From Bifidobacterium pongonis (GTDB lineage: Bacteria > Actinomycetota > Actinomycetes > Actinomycetales > Bifidobacteriaceae), in the NCBI RefSeq assembly GCF_019331805.1, contig NZ_JAHBBE010000018.1:1-52020 (forward strand): a DNA stretch of 52,020 bases, given 5' to 3'. Position numbers and translations under genes: made by a program. The notes under the pieces were generated by a model. The model was not told the DNA's origin, made no database searches, and saw only the letters and a program-made list of their open reading frames with translations. Positions 32,344 to 45,248 of the stretch are shown piece by piece. Each line of letters opens with the position of its first letter. Position 1 is the first letter of the stretch.

Positions 32344-34758
32344 ATGAAGTTCACCAACGGTTACTGGATGATCCGCGACGGCGTCGACGCCCTGTACGCA
32401 CGCGAAGCCTACGAACTCGGCATCGGCGAAGACGGCGAAAGCCTGAACGTCCTCGCCCCGACCTCCGTGGTCCGCGGCCGCTACGACACCCTCAATCTGC
32501 CCACGTTCAACATCGACGTGACCTCGCCGGCCGAAGGCGTGATCCGCGTGACCGCAGGCCACTGGCAGGGCGCGACCGACCAGCCCGGATTCCCGCTGAA
32601 CGCCGACCAGCCGGGCGGGCGCGACTACATCCACGCCGAAGCGGACGGCAATGGTGATGGCGAAGTCGGCCAGGACGGCGCGAGCATTTCGCTGACCTCC
32701 GGCGGCCTGACCGCCAAGGTGGTCAAAGGCTCGCCGTGGAACCTGACCTTCCTTGACGCGGACGGCAAGGTGCTCACCGAATCCTCCGGCAAGTCGCTCG
32801 GCAGATTCGGCCTGAACAAGCTGTCCAACGTCACCGCGCAGCCGGTCGGCGAGTTCGGCGTGACCATGGATGGTTCCGCATACGACGAATCCGACGTGTT
32901 CACCGGCATCCAGCTGCATCTCGCCGTCGGCGAAAGCGTCTACGGTTTCGGCGAGCGCTTCGGCGCATACGTGAAGAACGGCCAGACCATCGACATCTGG
33001 AACGAGGATGGCGGCACCGCCTCCGAGCAGGGCTACAAGGACATCCCGTTCTACATGACGTCCAACGGCTACGGCGTGCTGGTGAACAATCGCGGCCACG
33101 TCTCGTTCGAGGTCGGTTCCGAGAACACGGAGGCCGTGCAGTTCTCCGTTCCCGGCGAAACGATCGACTTCTGCGTGATCTACGGTCCGACCCCCAAGCA
33201 GATCCTCGACCGTTACACCGCTCTGGTGGGCCGCCCGGCCAACGTGCCGGCCTGGAGCTACGGCCTGTGGCTGACCACCTCGTTCACCACCAAGTACGAC
33301 GAGAAGACCATCAACTCCTTCATCGACGGCATGGCCGAGCGTGACATTCCGCTGAGCGCCTTCCACTACGACTGCTATTGGATGCGTGAGTTCCATTGGA
33401 CCGATTTCGAGTGGGATAAGCGTTTCTTCGGCGATATCGAGACGACGCTCAAGCGCCTGCACGAGGACAAGGGCCTGCATATCTGCGCGTGGATCAACCC
33501 GTATATCGGCCAGCGCGGCTCCATGTTCAAGGAAGGCAAGGAGAAGGGCTATCTGGTCAGGAAGCCGAACGGCGAGATCTGGCAGACCGACTTCTGGCAG
33601 GCTGGCATGGGCTTGGTGGACTTCACCAATCCGGATGCGCGCGAATGGTTCAAGGGCAAGGTCAAGAAGCTGCTGAGCCAGGGCGTGGATGCCATCAAGA
33701 CCGATTTCGGCGAGCGCATTCCGCGCGACGTGGTCTGGTATGACGGTTCCCCGAAGCTGTCGATGCACAACTGGTACACGCAGCTGTACAACCAGACGGT
33801 GTTCGAAGCCATCGAGGAGACGTACGGCAAGGGGAAGGCGTGCCTGTTCGCCCGTTCCGCGACCGTGGGCGGCCAGCAGCAGCCGGTGCATTGGGGCGGC
33901 GACTGCGAGTCGACGTTCAACGGCATGGCGCAGACGCTGCGTGCCGGCCTGTCGATCACGAGCTCCGGCTTCGGTTTCTGGAGCCACGATATCGGCGGTT
34001 TCGAAGGTGCTTACCCGGACCCGGCGGTGTACAAGCGTTGGGTCGCGTTCGGTCTGCTCGGCTCCCACTCCCGTATGCACGGTTCCACCGTGTACCGCGT
34101 GCCGTGGCTGTTCGATGAGGAGGATGAGAAGAACGGCGTGGTCAATGCCCCCGGTCAGACCGCGGTGGATGTGGCCCGCACCTTCACCAAGCTCAAGCTG
34201 TCCTTGATGCCGTACGTGTATCAGACGGGCCTGCAGCCGCATCTGCACGGCACTCCGGTCATGCGTTCGATGTTCGTGGAGTTCCCGGATGATCCGACCT
34301 GCCGCACGCTGGACCGCCAGTACATGTTCGGCCCGGATCTGCTGGTGGCTCCGGTGTTCACCTATTCGGGTGATGTGGAGTACTACCTGCCGGCCGGCAC
34401 GTGGACGAACTGGTTCACCGGCGAGAAGGTGGTTTCCGAGCATGGCGTGTGGCGCAACGAGCGTCACGGTTTCGACACCATTCCGCTGTGGGTGCGTGAC
34501 GGCAGCGTGCTGGTCACCAAGCCGGGCGCCGAAACCCCGGATTACGAGTATGGCAAGGATGCGTTGGTGTCCGTGTTCCTCGACGGCGTCGATGCCGCCG
34601 AAGCGGTGGTCACGGAGACGGATGGCTCCTCGGTGACGTTCTCGGCCCGTCGTACCGCCGATGGCGTGGAGGTGTCCAGCTCGGATGGCCGCGCGTTCAC
34701 CGCGCGTCTGGGCTTCGGCGAGACCGTCGCCGCACCGGAAGGCAAGGTGGTGCTGTAA
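32344..34758 (+). CDS. yicI: Alpha-xylosidase (GH31, YicI-like)
   Basis: An 804-residue retaining glycoside hydrolase of family 31 that removes alpha-linked xylose from the non-reducing end of oligosaccharides. The catalytic nucleophile lies in KTDFGERIP at Asp454 and the acid/base in HWGGDCEST at Asp520; the 66-residue spacing is the same as between Asp416 and Asp482 of E. coli YicI as I recall them. The active-site blocks FHYDCYWMREFHWTDFEWD and WSHDIGGFEG also match YicI and not alpha-glucosidases of the family. There is no signal peptide, so substrates must be imported, presumably by the transporter encoded just upstream. A strong terminator follows. Confidence 0.95.
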   Translation: MKFTNGYWMIRDGVDALYAREAYELGIGEDGESLNVLAPTSVVRGRYDTLNLPTFNIDVTSPAEGVIRVTAGHWQGATDQPGFPLNADQPGGRDYIHAEADGNGDGEVGQDGASISLTSGGLTAKVVKGSPWNLTFLDADGKVLTESSGKSLGRFGLNKLSNVTAQPVGEFGVTMDGSAYDESDVFTGIQLHLAVGESVYGFGERFGAYVKNGQTIDIWNEDGGTASEQGYKDIPFYMTSNGYGVLVNNRGHVSFEVGSENTEAVQFSVPGETIDFCVIYGPTPKQILDRYTALVGRPANVPAWSYGLWLTTSFTTKYDEKTINSFIDGMAERDIPLSAFHYDCYWMREFHWTDFEWDKRFFGDIETTLKRLHEDKGLHICAWINPYIGQRGSMFKEGKEKGYLVRKPNGEIWQTDFWQAGMGLVDFTNPDAREWFKGKVKKLLSQGVDAIKTDFGERIPRDVVWYDGSPKLSMHNWYTQLYNQTVFEAIEETYGKGKACLFARSATVGGQQQPVHWGGDCESTFNGMAQTLRAGLSITSSGFGFWSHDIGGFEGAYPDPAVYKRWVAFGLLGSHSRMHGSTVYRVPWLFDEEDEKNGVVNAPGQTAVDVARTFTKLKLSLMPYVYQTGLQPHLHGTPVMRSMFVEFPDDPTCRTLDRQYMFGPDLLVAPVFTYSGDVEYYLPAGTWTNWFTGEKVVSEHGVWRNERHGFDTIPLWVRDGSVLVTKPGAETPDYEYGKDALVSVFLDGVDAAEAVVTETDGSSVTFSARRTADGVEVSSSDGRAFTARLGFGETVAAPEGKVVL

Positions 34759-34798
34759 TCGCGACGTTGATCGGTAGCTTCCCCAAGTAGCCTGGCAG

Positions 34799-34848
34799 GC
34801 CCGGTCGGAACGTTCATCCATGGGAACGTTCCGGCCGGGCCTTCCTTT
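34799..34848 (+). terminator. Terminator of the xylosidase operon
   Basis: A 17-bp stem with one T-G pair (34799-34815 and 34824-34840, arm CGGAACGTTC) followed by CTTCCTTTGTT, 41 bases after the alpha-xylosidase stop. Confidence 0.85.
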
Positions 34849-34875
34849 GTTGCGGGTGTTGCGGGTGTTGCGGGC
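34849..34875. repeat. Three 9-bp tandem repeats
   Basis: GTTGCGGGT is repeated three times (the last copy ends GC instead of GT) between the xylosidase terminator and rsmI. Confidence 0.6.
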
Positions 34876-34969
34876 TTCGGGCGGCAGCCCGGGCATGGTT
34901 GGCGAGCATGATTGGAAGCATGATTGGCGGGCGCGGGAGTTGGGCACACAGTGGGGAATACTGGGCAGT

Positions 34970-35971
34970 ATGGAGAGCATGAGCGCATTGCCGGAAAACG
35001 GCGAGAACGAAGGCATGGAACATAATCCGAACGTCGGCGAAACCAATGAAAGCAACGGATTCGGCAGACTGGTCGCGGGCGCGGATATCCCGCAGGGTAC
35101 GGTGGTGCTGGCCGCGACGCCGATCGGCAACACCGCCGACGCATCCGCCAGGCTGATCGCGCTTCTGGAACATGCCGATATCGTCGCCGCCGAAGACACC
35201 CGCCGCCTGTACGATCTGGCGAACCGTCTCGGCGTGCACGTGAACGGCCGCGTGGTCGCCTATCACGACCATAACGAACGTGATAAGGCCGACGGCCTGC
35301 TCGACAACGTGGAAACGGGCGCGACCGTGCTGGTCGTGTCGGATGCGGGCATGCCGACCATCAACGACCCCGGCCTGGCCATCGTGCGCCGGGCCATCGA
35401 ACGCGGCCTGCCCGTCACCTGCGCGCCCGGCCCGAGCGCCGTGCTCGACGCGCTCGCCCTGTCCGGGCTGCCCACCGACCGGTTCTGCTATGAGGGCTTC
35501 TTGCCGCGCAAGCATACCGAACGTATGCAGCATCTGCGCATGTTGCGTTCGGAACGCCGCACCATCGTGTTCTACGAGACCTTGCACCGCATCGCCGATT
35601 CCATGGACGATCTGCTGGAATCCTTCGGCCCCGACCGTCGCATGGCGTTGTGCCGCGAACTCACCAAGGATTACGAGCAGATCCGCCGTGGCACGATCGG
35701 CGAAATCCACAGCAGCGTGAGGAACGATCCGCCGCGCGGCGAAATGGTGCTGGTCATCGAAGGCGCGTCCGACGAGGAAGTCAACGAAAACACCCCGAAC
35801 GTGCTCAGCATCGAGGAATTGGCCGAACTCGCCGCCGCCAAGGCGAAGGATGAAGGGCTGCGCATCAAGGAGGCCATCACGCGCGTGGTCGCGGAACACC
35901 CGCTGCCGGACGGCTCCCTGCCGAACCGTAAGCAGGTGTATGCGGCCGTGCTGGCCGCCAAGGGCGAATGA
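34970..35971 (+). CDS. rsmI: 16S rRNA (cytidine1402-2'-O)-methyltransferase
   Basis: A 333-residue SAM-dependent methyltransferase of the RsmI family that modifies C1402 in the decoding centre of 16S rRNA. The N-terminal block VVLAATPIGNTADASARLI...ADIVAAEDTRRLYDLANRLGV and the central VVSDAGMPTINDPGLAIVRRAIERGLPVTCAPGPSAVLDALALSGLP are diagnostic. The start is uncertain: in-frame ATGs at 34970, 34979 and 35015 all precede the conserved region, none has an ideal ribosome site, and the first 35-45 residues are an acidic Asn/Glu-rich leader. The upstream frame to 34820 is GC-rich repeat sequence and unlikely to be translated. Confidence 0.93.
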   Translation: MESMSALPENGENEGMEHNPNVGETNESNGFGRLVAGADIPQGTVVLAATPIGNTADASARLIALLEHADIVAAEDTRRLYDLANRLGVHVNGRVVAYHDHNERDKADGLLDNVETGATVLVVSDAGMPTINDPGLAIVRRAIERGLPVTCAPGPSAVLDALALSGLPTDRFCYEGFLPRKHTERMQHLRMLRSERRTIVFYETLHRIADSMDDLLESFGPDRRMALCRELTKDYEQIRRGTIGEIHSSVRNDPPRGEMVLVIEGASDEEVNENTPNVLSIEELAELAAAKAKDEGLRIKEAITRVVAEHPLPDGSLPNRKQVYAAVLAAKGE

Positions 35972-35999
35972 TTCCGTAACCCGTTGGATGGTTCGGGGG

Positions 36000-36359
36000 C
36001 TATGCGCCCGCCGGATCGTCCAACGAGTCGAGCAGTACGTTCAAGGCCCTGCGCACGCCGGGCCCGCCCGCCTGCGACACGTATTCCAAAAGTCGCGCGT
36101 CCGCTTTCGGATTCGCCACCAGCCACCGGCGCAATTCCGGCGCCTCACGCGCGATATGCCACAGTATGTCGATATCCGTTTCCGGGTCGGCCGCGAGCGC
36201 CGGCGTCAACGCCAGTGGCGGCGCAGGCGGCTCCAGGGCATTGCGTGGCGTTCGCGCCGCATTGCCGCGGTGTTCGCCGTCGCGCTGGCCATCATCGTGC
36301 AATCGTTCCAACCGGCATGCCTGACGCAGGGATCGCAATCGTCGTTTCCCCCGTTTCAT
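36000..36359 (-). CDS. Variant leucine-rich-repeat-like protein
   Basis: A 119-residue protein. The first 50 residues are Arg-rich and disordered; residues about 50-118 hold helical repeats of the form LAADPETDIDILWHIAREAPELRRWLVANPKADARLLEYVSQAGGPGVRRAL, resembling the LRV (leucine-rich repeat variant) domain seen in bifidobacterial proteins. Its ATG overlaps the TGA of the AbiEi-like gene by four bases, so the two are translationally coupled. The Arg-rich head could be an artefact of start choice, as there is no other good start before the repeats. Function unknown; LRV repeats usually bind proteins. Confidence 0.65.
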   Translation of the reverse strand: MKRGKRRLRSLRQACRLERLHDDGQRDGEHRGNAARTPRNALEPPAPPLALTPALAADPETDIDILWHIAREAPELRRWLVANPKADARLLEYVSQAGGPGVRRALNVLLDSLDDPAGA

Positions 36360-37204
36360 ACCGTGCTCCCCGCAAGGGCAAGCGTTTCGTCGTTGTTGTC
36401 ACGCCCCCAGTCGCCACCCCCTGCGGCCATCCCCTGCGTTCCCCTCGTTTCCCCTTGTTCCTTCTCTTCTCCCCTATCGGTGGTCTGTTCCGTCACCCTT
36501 TGCCCAACGCGATCGATCATATCGATCATGCCGTGTTCAATCGCGTCGCACTCGGCGGCACTGCGCTCGCTTTCGGCCGCCGCCATGGTGCGCCGGCGTT
36601 CCTCGTAGTACAGGCGCACGGTGTTGAGGAACGCCCTGGCGCGCGGCGCCGACACCGTGCAGGGGTTCATCGCGAGAATGGCCTCGCAATCGTCGGGCGT
36701 GAACCGGTAGGCGTGCATGAGGTCGACGATCCGATCGGCGAACACCGTCGCCCCCGCCGCACCTCTGGACGTCGACGCGATATCGCACACCGTGCGCTGC
36801 GGGCTGGTAACGTCCAAGTCGCCCACCTTCACCAGCTGTTCGCGCCCCACTTTGCGCGCGAACACGCGGATCGGCCGGCCATGGCGCAATGTGCGGTAGT
36901 GCGATCCGGACAGCACGTCGACGGTTTCCGGGAACGCGCCGCCCATCCACACCCACAGCGCGGTACGCATGCACGCCGCCGTAGCCGACGGGATCATCTT
37001 GTGCACGATGAGAGCGCGACCGTACAGCGTATCGCCGTGATCGGCCCAATACCCGCTGCACCCGTCCAATGAACGGACCGAGCCGCCGCGCGACAACCTG
37101 CTTAGGCTCATCGGGCCGGGAAGGTCGCGCGAATGCAGCAATGGCGGCACGACCGGTCTCGCCCGCGATCTGTTGGTTCCCCGTATCTTGATATGACTGT
37201 TCAT
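36356..37204 (-). CDS. AbiEi-antitoxin-like protein
   Basis: A 282-residue protein. Residues about 70-170, including KMIPSATAACMRTALWVWMGG and then RTLRHGRPIRVFARKVGREQLVKVGDLDVTSPQRTVCDIASTSR, follow the pattern of actinobacterial AbiEi-type proteins: a 'hydrophobic segment, R-V, D-V-TSP-RT-DIA' core. The C-terminal 70 residues are charged and Gly/Glu-rich without a fold I recognise. In AbiEii/AbiEi modules the antitoxin pairs with a nucleotidyltransferase toxin; none is here, the partner gene encoding LRV repeats instead. I chose the ATG at 37204, the first in a plausible protein context; its ribosome site is weak. The family call is moderate. Confidence 0.55.
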   Translation of the reverse strand: MNSHIKIRGTNRSRARPVVPPLLHSRDLPGPMSLSRLSRGGSVRSLDGCSGYWADHGDTLYGRALIVHKMIPSATAACMRTALWVWMGGAFPETVDVLSGSHYRTLRHGRPIRVFARKVGREQLVKVGDLDVTSPQRTVCDIASTSRGAAGATVFADRIVDLMHAYRFTPDDCEAILAMNPCTVSAPRARAFLNTVRLYYEERRRTMAAAESERSAAECDAIEHGMIDMIDRVGQRVTEQTTDRGEEKEQGETRGTQGMAAGGGDWGRDNNDETLALAGSTV

Positions 37205-37257
37205 GGCCCCGACCGTAGGGGACGTATCGCGCCGGACGCAACCGCAAGCCGCGAGCC

Positions 37258-37335
37258 TGTGGATATGTGGACAGTCCGCCCTACCGGAAGCGGCGGAATG
37301 TGCATACGCGTGTGGATATTTTTCGGTTATCCACA
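37258..37335. promoter_or_regulatory. Second small DnaA-box cluster
   Basis: TGTGGATAT occurs at 37258-37266 and 37311-37319 and a perfect TTATCCACA at 37327-37335, between the AbiEi-like gene and metG. The perfect site is 42 bases before the metG start and may let DnaA act on this promoter. Confidence 0.5.
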
Positions 37336-37363
37336 TTCACGCCCCCGTGTCCCAGCCGCGCCG

Positions 37364-37369
37364 GATAAT
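37364..37369 (+). promoter_or_regulatory. Candidate -10 element of a leaderless metG transcript
   Basis: GATAAT ends 8 bases before the metG ATG, placing the expected transcription start at or within a base or two of the start codon. No Shine-Dalgarno sequence is present upstream of the ATG, which fits leaderless translation. I see no -35 match. Confidence 0.5.
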
Positions 37370-37377
37370 CGGGCGTT

Positions 37378-39240
37378 ATGAGTCATATTTTGGTGAATGT
37401 TGCATGGCCGTACGCGAACGGCCCGCGTCACATCGGTCACGTCGCCGGTTTCGGCGTTCCGTCCGACGTGTACGCACGATACGAACGTATGAAGGGCAAT
37501 GACGTGCTGATGGTGTCGGGTACCGACGAGCACGGCACCCCGATCCTGGTCGAGGCGGACAAGGAGGGCGTGAGCGCCCAGGAGCTCGCCAACCGGTACA
37601 ACCGCGTGATCGCCAACGATCTGTGCAATCTGGGTCTGAGCTACGACCTGTTCACGCGCACCACCACCGGCAACCACGAGAAGGTCGTGCAGGAACTGTT
37701 CAAGCAGTGCCTGGAGAACGGCTACATCTACAAGGGCACGCAGAAGGTCGCCATCTCCCCCTCCACGGGCCGCACCCTGCCGGACCGTTACATCGAAGGC
37801 ACCTGCCCGATCTGCGGCGCCGACGGCGCTCGCGGCGATCAGTGCGACGATTGCGGCAACGAGCTTGATCCGGACGAGCTGATCAACCCGGTGTCCAAGA
37901 TCAACGGCGAGGTTCCGCGTTTCGAGGAGACCGAGCACTTCTTCCTCGACCTGCCGGCGCTGGCCGAAGCCAACCTGGCTTGGCTGAAGACCCGCAAGGA
38001 TTGGCGTACCAACGTCATCAACTTCTCCATCGGCCTGTTCAAGGAAGTCAAGCCGCGCGCCATCACCCGCGATATCGACTGGGGTATTCCGGTGCCGGTG
38101 AAGGATTGGATCGACAATCCGAACAAGAAACTGTACGTGTGGTTCGACGCCGTGATCGGCTACCTGTCCGCGTCCATCGAATGGGCTCGCCGCAAGGGCG
38201 ATCCGGAAGCGTGGCGTGCCTGGTGGAACGATCCGAGCACCCCCGGCTACTACTTCATGGGCAAGGACAACATCACCTTCCATTCCCAGATCTGGCCTTC
38301 CGAAATGCTGGCCTACAACGGTCAGGGTTCCAAGGGCGGCGAGACCGGCAAGCTCGGTCCGCTGAACATGCCGGAACAGGTCGTGGCCTCCGAGTTCATG
38401 ACCATGGAAGGCAAGAAGTTCTCCTCCTCCCGCGGCATCGTCATCTACGTGAAGGACATCCTGTCGCGCTACCCCGTTGACGCCGTGCGCTACTACATTT
38501 CCATCGCCGGCCCGGAAAGCTCCGACTCCAACTTCACCTGGGCGGAGTTCGTGCGCCACAACAATGAGGAACTGGCCTCCTCCTGGGGCAATCTGGTGAA
38601 CCGCGTCGCCAACCTCATCGCCAAGAACTTCGGCGAGATCCCGGCGATCGACGAGAACGAGATGACCGACGAGGATCGTGCGCTGCTTGCGGAAACCCGC
38701 GAAGCCTTCGCCACCGCCGGCAACTTCATCGAAAGCCATCATCAGAAGGCCGCGCTGCTGGAAGCGATGCGCGTCGTCGGCGACATCAACAAGTACATCT
38801 CCGCCACCGAGCCGTGGAAGATCAAGGACAATCCGGCCCGTCTCGGCACCGTGCTGCATGTGGCCGCACAGGCCGTGTCCGACGCGAACCACCTGCTCGC
38901 GCCGTTCCTGCCCCACGCTTCGCAGAAGGTGTGGGAGGCTTTGGGCGGCAAGGGCACGTTCTCGCCGCTGCCGCACATCGAGGAGGTCGAGGATCTCGAC
39001 AAGCCCGGTTTCATGTACCCGATCATCACCGGCGATTACAAGCTGGGCGTGAACGTGCACCCGTGGGAGAGCGAGCCGATCGAGGTCGGTGCGCCGGTCG
39101 CCAAGCCGACCCCCATTTTCGCCAAGATTCCGGTCGAGGCCGTGCAGGAGGAGCTTGATCGCTTCTCGGCCGATCTTGCCGCACGCAAGGAGGCCGAGGC
39201 CGAGCGTCTCGCCGCCGAGAAGGCGAAGCTCGCCAACTGA
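37378..39240 (+). CDS. metG: Methionyl-tRNA synthetase
   Basis: A 620-residue class I synthetase. The HIGH motif is PRHIGHVAG (about residues 16-24) and the KMSKS loop appears as KKFSSSRG (about residue 345), the usual MetRS variant. A zinc knuckle of the form C-P-I-C then C-D-D-C (around residues 142-160) places it in the MetRS1 class. The C-terminus is a short Glu/Ala/Lys-rich coil and lacks the EMAP-like tRNA-binding domain. Translation probably begins on a leaderless message. It is divergent from the AbiEi-like gene and ends in a strong terminator. Confidence 0.96.
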   Translation: MSHILVNVAWPYANGPRHIGHVAGFGVPSDVYARYERMKGNDVLMVSGTDEHGTPILVEADKEGVSAQELANRYNRVIANDLCNLGLSYDLFTRTTTGNHEKVVQELFKQCLENGYIYKGTQKVAISPSTGRTLPDRYIEGTCPICGADGARGDQCDDCGNELDPDELINPVSKINGEVPRFEETEHFFLDLPALAEANLAWLKTRKDWRTNVINFSIGLFKEVKPRAITRDIDWGIPVPVKDWIDNPNKKLYVWFDAVIGYLSASIEWARRKGDPEAWRAWWNDPSTPGYYFMGKDNITFHSQIWPSEMLAYNGQGSKGGETGKLGPLNMPEQVVASEFMTMEGKKFSSSRGIVIYVKDILSRYPVDAVRYYISIAGPESSDSNFTWAEFVRHNNEELASSWGNLVNRVANLIAKNFGEIPAIDENEMTDEDRALLAETREAFATAGNFIESHHQKAALLEAMRVVGDINKYISATEPWKIKDNPARLGTVLHVAAQAVSDANHLLAPFLPHASQKVWEALGGKGTFSPLPHIEEVEDLDKPGFMYPIITGDYKLGVNVHPWESEPIEVGAPVAKPTPIFAKIPVEAVQEELDRFSADLAARKEAEAERLAAEKAKLAN

Positions 39241-39265
39241 ATCGTCTGAGCGGTATCCGTTCGCG

Positions 39266-39311
39266 AAGGCCCGGTCGTCATCGATGTTCGTCGATGGCGA
39301 CCGGGCCTTTT
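39266..39311 (+). terminator. Terminator of metG
   Basis: A stem of AAGGCCCGGTCG (39266-39277) with CGACCGGGCCTT (39298-39309), extended by an inner ATCGA/TCGAT helix, followed by TTT. Confidence 0.88.
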
Positions 39312-41035
<1,724 letters not shown>

Positions 41036-41060
41036 TCGACTGACATCACGGGCATAGATT

Positions 41061-41109
41061 GATGGGGAGCGCTCCGAAACATACAATACGTTTCGGAGCG
41101 CTCCCCATC
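41061..41109. terminator. Long terminator hairpin after gdhA
   Basis: A perfect 20-bp stem at 41061-41080 and 41090-41109 (arm starts GATGGGGAGCGC) with a 9-base loop. It lies between gdhA and the converging AlbA_2 gene. On the plus strand GCTTTATCT follows. Confidence 0.85.
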
Positions 41110-41178
41110 GCTTTATCTGATTGATCTATTTTTGAAACAGCGAAGACAACCTTCATCTCGACCATATCGTCATGAACG

Positions 41179-42828
41179 TCACGGTATGACATATCGTGAC
41201 GAAGGACCATCACCCTCGTGACGCAGCTTACCTTCACCCGTCATTTTCTTGAGCAACCGATAAGCGCTGATATAGCTCACTCCCAGCAATTCCATAACTT
41301 CCGAGGAAGTCACTGAGCCATCATTCTTCTCCGCCAATTCAAGAACCAAGCCCATACGCCGAGTGGACGAAATATTGTTCTGTCTCACATACGCAGGCAA
41401 GGCATTCGCATCCTTATATACCTTGGAGCTCAGGATGTACGATCGGGACCGACCGCTGCCGAACGCCTCAACCACGCCGGATTCCACCAAGTTCTCCACA
41501 GCACCTACTACCCGACGGTTCTCCAACCTGGAAAACTCACATAACTGCGGCACAGTCAGACGCCGATACTCCCTCAACAAAGACAGCACGATAAGAGCCC
41601 ACACCGAAAGTTCACTGCCGCGCTGCCTTTCCTCATTGGTCACCATTAGTATGAATGCTTCGTCAGGAACGGCGCGACGGATAAACAGATTAACCTCACT
41701 GGCGGTGGATTTTGAATAATCAGGCATCGTCCCTCCACTGGCAAGCGATCCGCTATAGATCTTATCCACGCCACGCCCAGTTCTCTCGGCAAAACCAGCC
41801 GTTTTCATAATCTCAGCCAAACAGGGATTACGTGACCGCGGCGATGCCGTCAACAGGTTATCCTCGGTCACGCCTTCGATGAATCCACCTGGATTGGAGA
41901 TGGTCAATCCATCGCCATCCACCATGAATCGTACGTTACCGATCTGCGCATAATCACGATGACAGAAAGCATTCACCATGGCCTCGCGAAAAGCCTGATG
42001 ATCGAAATCCGGTACGTTTACATGCACCAGTCCACTCATAATCTCATGCTCTGGGTTCCAAGGCTGCATCAAATCACTGATTCTGCCAAACATATCAACC
42101 AGCGGTAGAACGAACGGATCAATGTTCACCCTCGGCATCGAACCATCCATGACTTGGAACACTGCCTTAGCAGTAGGCACACAACGCTTAATGGATTCCA
42201 CACTGCCAATGGTCAGCAGGCCAGCAATCGTGGGAAGTTCCTTGCCGTCCTGCTCAGTTGTCAGGCCGAGGGCTCTATCAAATTCCAAATCATCGAGTGC
42301 CAGCAAAGGATTCTGCACGTTGGTTTCACGGATACGGCTACGCAGCCGATTACGGCATTCGGCGTCCAAATCCGAGATCTCTCCCCCGGGAGCGGGTTGC
42401 TCACTGTAGTCATAACTACGTTGTTGCGACAGACGACTAATAAACTGGGCAACGAATAATGGGACCACCTCAGGCGTACCGTCAGCTTTCAATCGTCGCT
42501 GCAGCGTCTTACCTCCGCTTGTCGACACGATTTGTTGGCTGTTATCCACCTCAATTACCACTACCTGGCAGTCATCCTCATGCAACAATTCCACACGAAC
42601 GGTCTGTTGCGGAACGGTTTTGTTGAACACAAAGGCTGCAAGCCCATTGATATTGCGGTGTTGTTTGGCAATACCCGTGGGGGTACCGTCATCCTCCACA
42701 CCAAGATACAGTGCACCGCCCTGCGTATTGGCAAGGGCAACGATATTTTCCACGATTTCATCGTCGGACTGCGGACGCGTACGCTCGCTTTTGAATTCAA
42801 CTGTCAAGGTTTCCTTACTCGGAAGCAT
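41179..42828 (-). CDS. AlbA_2 (Schlafen-like) DNA-binding, GHKL-type ATPase protein
   Basis: A 549-residue protein of the COG2865 type ('ATP-binding/transcriptional regulator'). Residues about 1-120 form the AlbA_2 DNA-binding domain (ETLTVEFKSERT...IVALANTQGGALYLGVEDDGTPTG). A middle region leads into an HATPase_c_4-like segment around FREAMVNAFCHRDY...GLTISNPGGFIEGVT. The C-terminal part holds winged-helix segments (LTVPQLCEFSRLENRRVVGAVENLVESGVVE and VTSSEVMELLGVSYISAYRLLKKMTGEGKL). Codon use is more AT-rich than in flanking genes, suggesting transfer. The ATG at 42828 follows AGGTTAGGG. It stands alone behind a composite palindrome. Relatives occur in defence islands and as regulators; which role applies is unknown. 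Confidence 0.85.
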   Translation of the reverse strand: MLPSKETLTVEFKSERTRPQSDDEIVENIVALANTQGGALYLGVEDDGTPTGIAKQHRNINGLAAFVFNKTVPQQTVRVELLHEDDCQVVVIEVDNSQQIVSTSGGKTLQRRLKADGTPEVVPLFVAQFISRLSQQRSYDYSEQPAPGGEISDLDAECRNRLRSRIRETNVQNPLLALDDLEFDRALGLTTEQDGKELPTIAGLLTIGSVESIKRCVPTAKAVFQVMDGSMPRVNIDPFVLPLVDMFGRISDLMQPWNPEHEIMSGLVHVNVPDFDHQAFREAMVNAFCHRDYAQIGNVRFMVDGDGLTISNPGGFIEGVTEDNLLTASPRSRNPCLAEIMKTAGFAERTGRGVDKIYSGSLASGGTMPDYSKSTASEVNLFIRRAVPDEAFILMVTNEERQRGSELSVWALIVLSLLREYRRLTVPQLCEFSRLENRRVVGAVENLVESGVVEAFGSGRSRSYILSSKVYKDANALPAYVRQNNISSTRRMGLVLELAEKNDGSVTSSEVMELLGVSYISAYRLLKKMTGEGKLRHEGDGPSSRYVIP

Positions 42829-42850
42829 TACCCTAACCTTTCACTAACCT

Positions 42851-42901
42851 TGCATAATTCTAACATGTTAGAAAGGGATTCTTACATGTAAGAATTATGC
42901 A
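42851..42901. promoter_or_regulatory. Composite palindromic operator of the AlbA_2 gene
   Basis: Two perfect palindromes, TTCTAACATGTTAGAA (42858-42873) and ATTCTTACATGTAAGAAT (42878-42895), lie side by side. They are also halves of a larger inverted repeat: 42851-42868 (TGCATAATTCTAACATGT) matches the complement of 42884-42901 with one mismatch. It is 23-73 bases before the gene's start codon, ideal for autoregulation by a dimeric or tetrameric protein. Confidence 0.8.
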
Positions 42902-43044
42902 AGATAAATGTAAGAGCATCATGCGCACAAGAAGACATACAAAGTGACCCCCAGGGGTGTTCCCGATGCCGTCCCCGTTTTCTTTTCCGTTCCTTTGAAT
43001 TCGCCTCATGCCCGCCGGGCCGCCCACCGCATAGACTGGGAGCC

Positions 43045-45168
<2,124 letters not shown>

Positions 45169-45248
45169 CCGTTCCGCAATCACGATATCGTTTTCATGCT
45201 TCGTGGACTACACTGGGCACGGAGCGAACATAAGACAAAGGAGCACGC

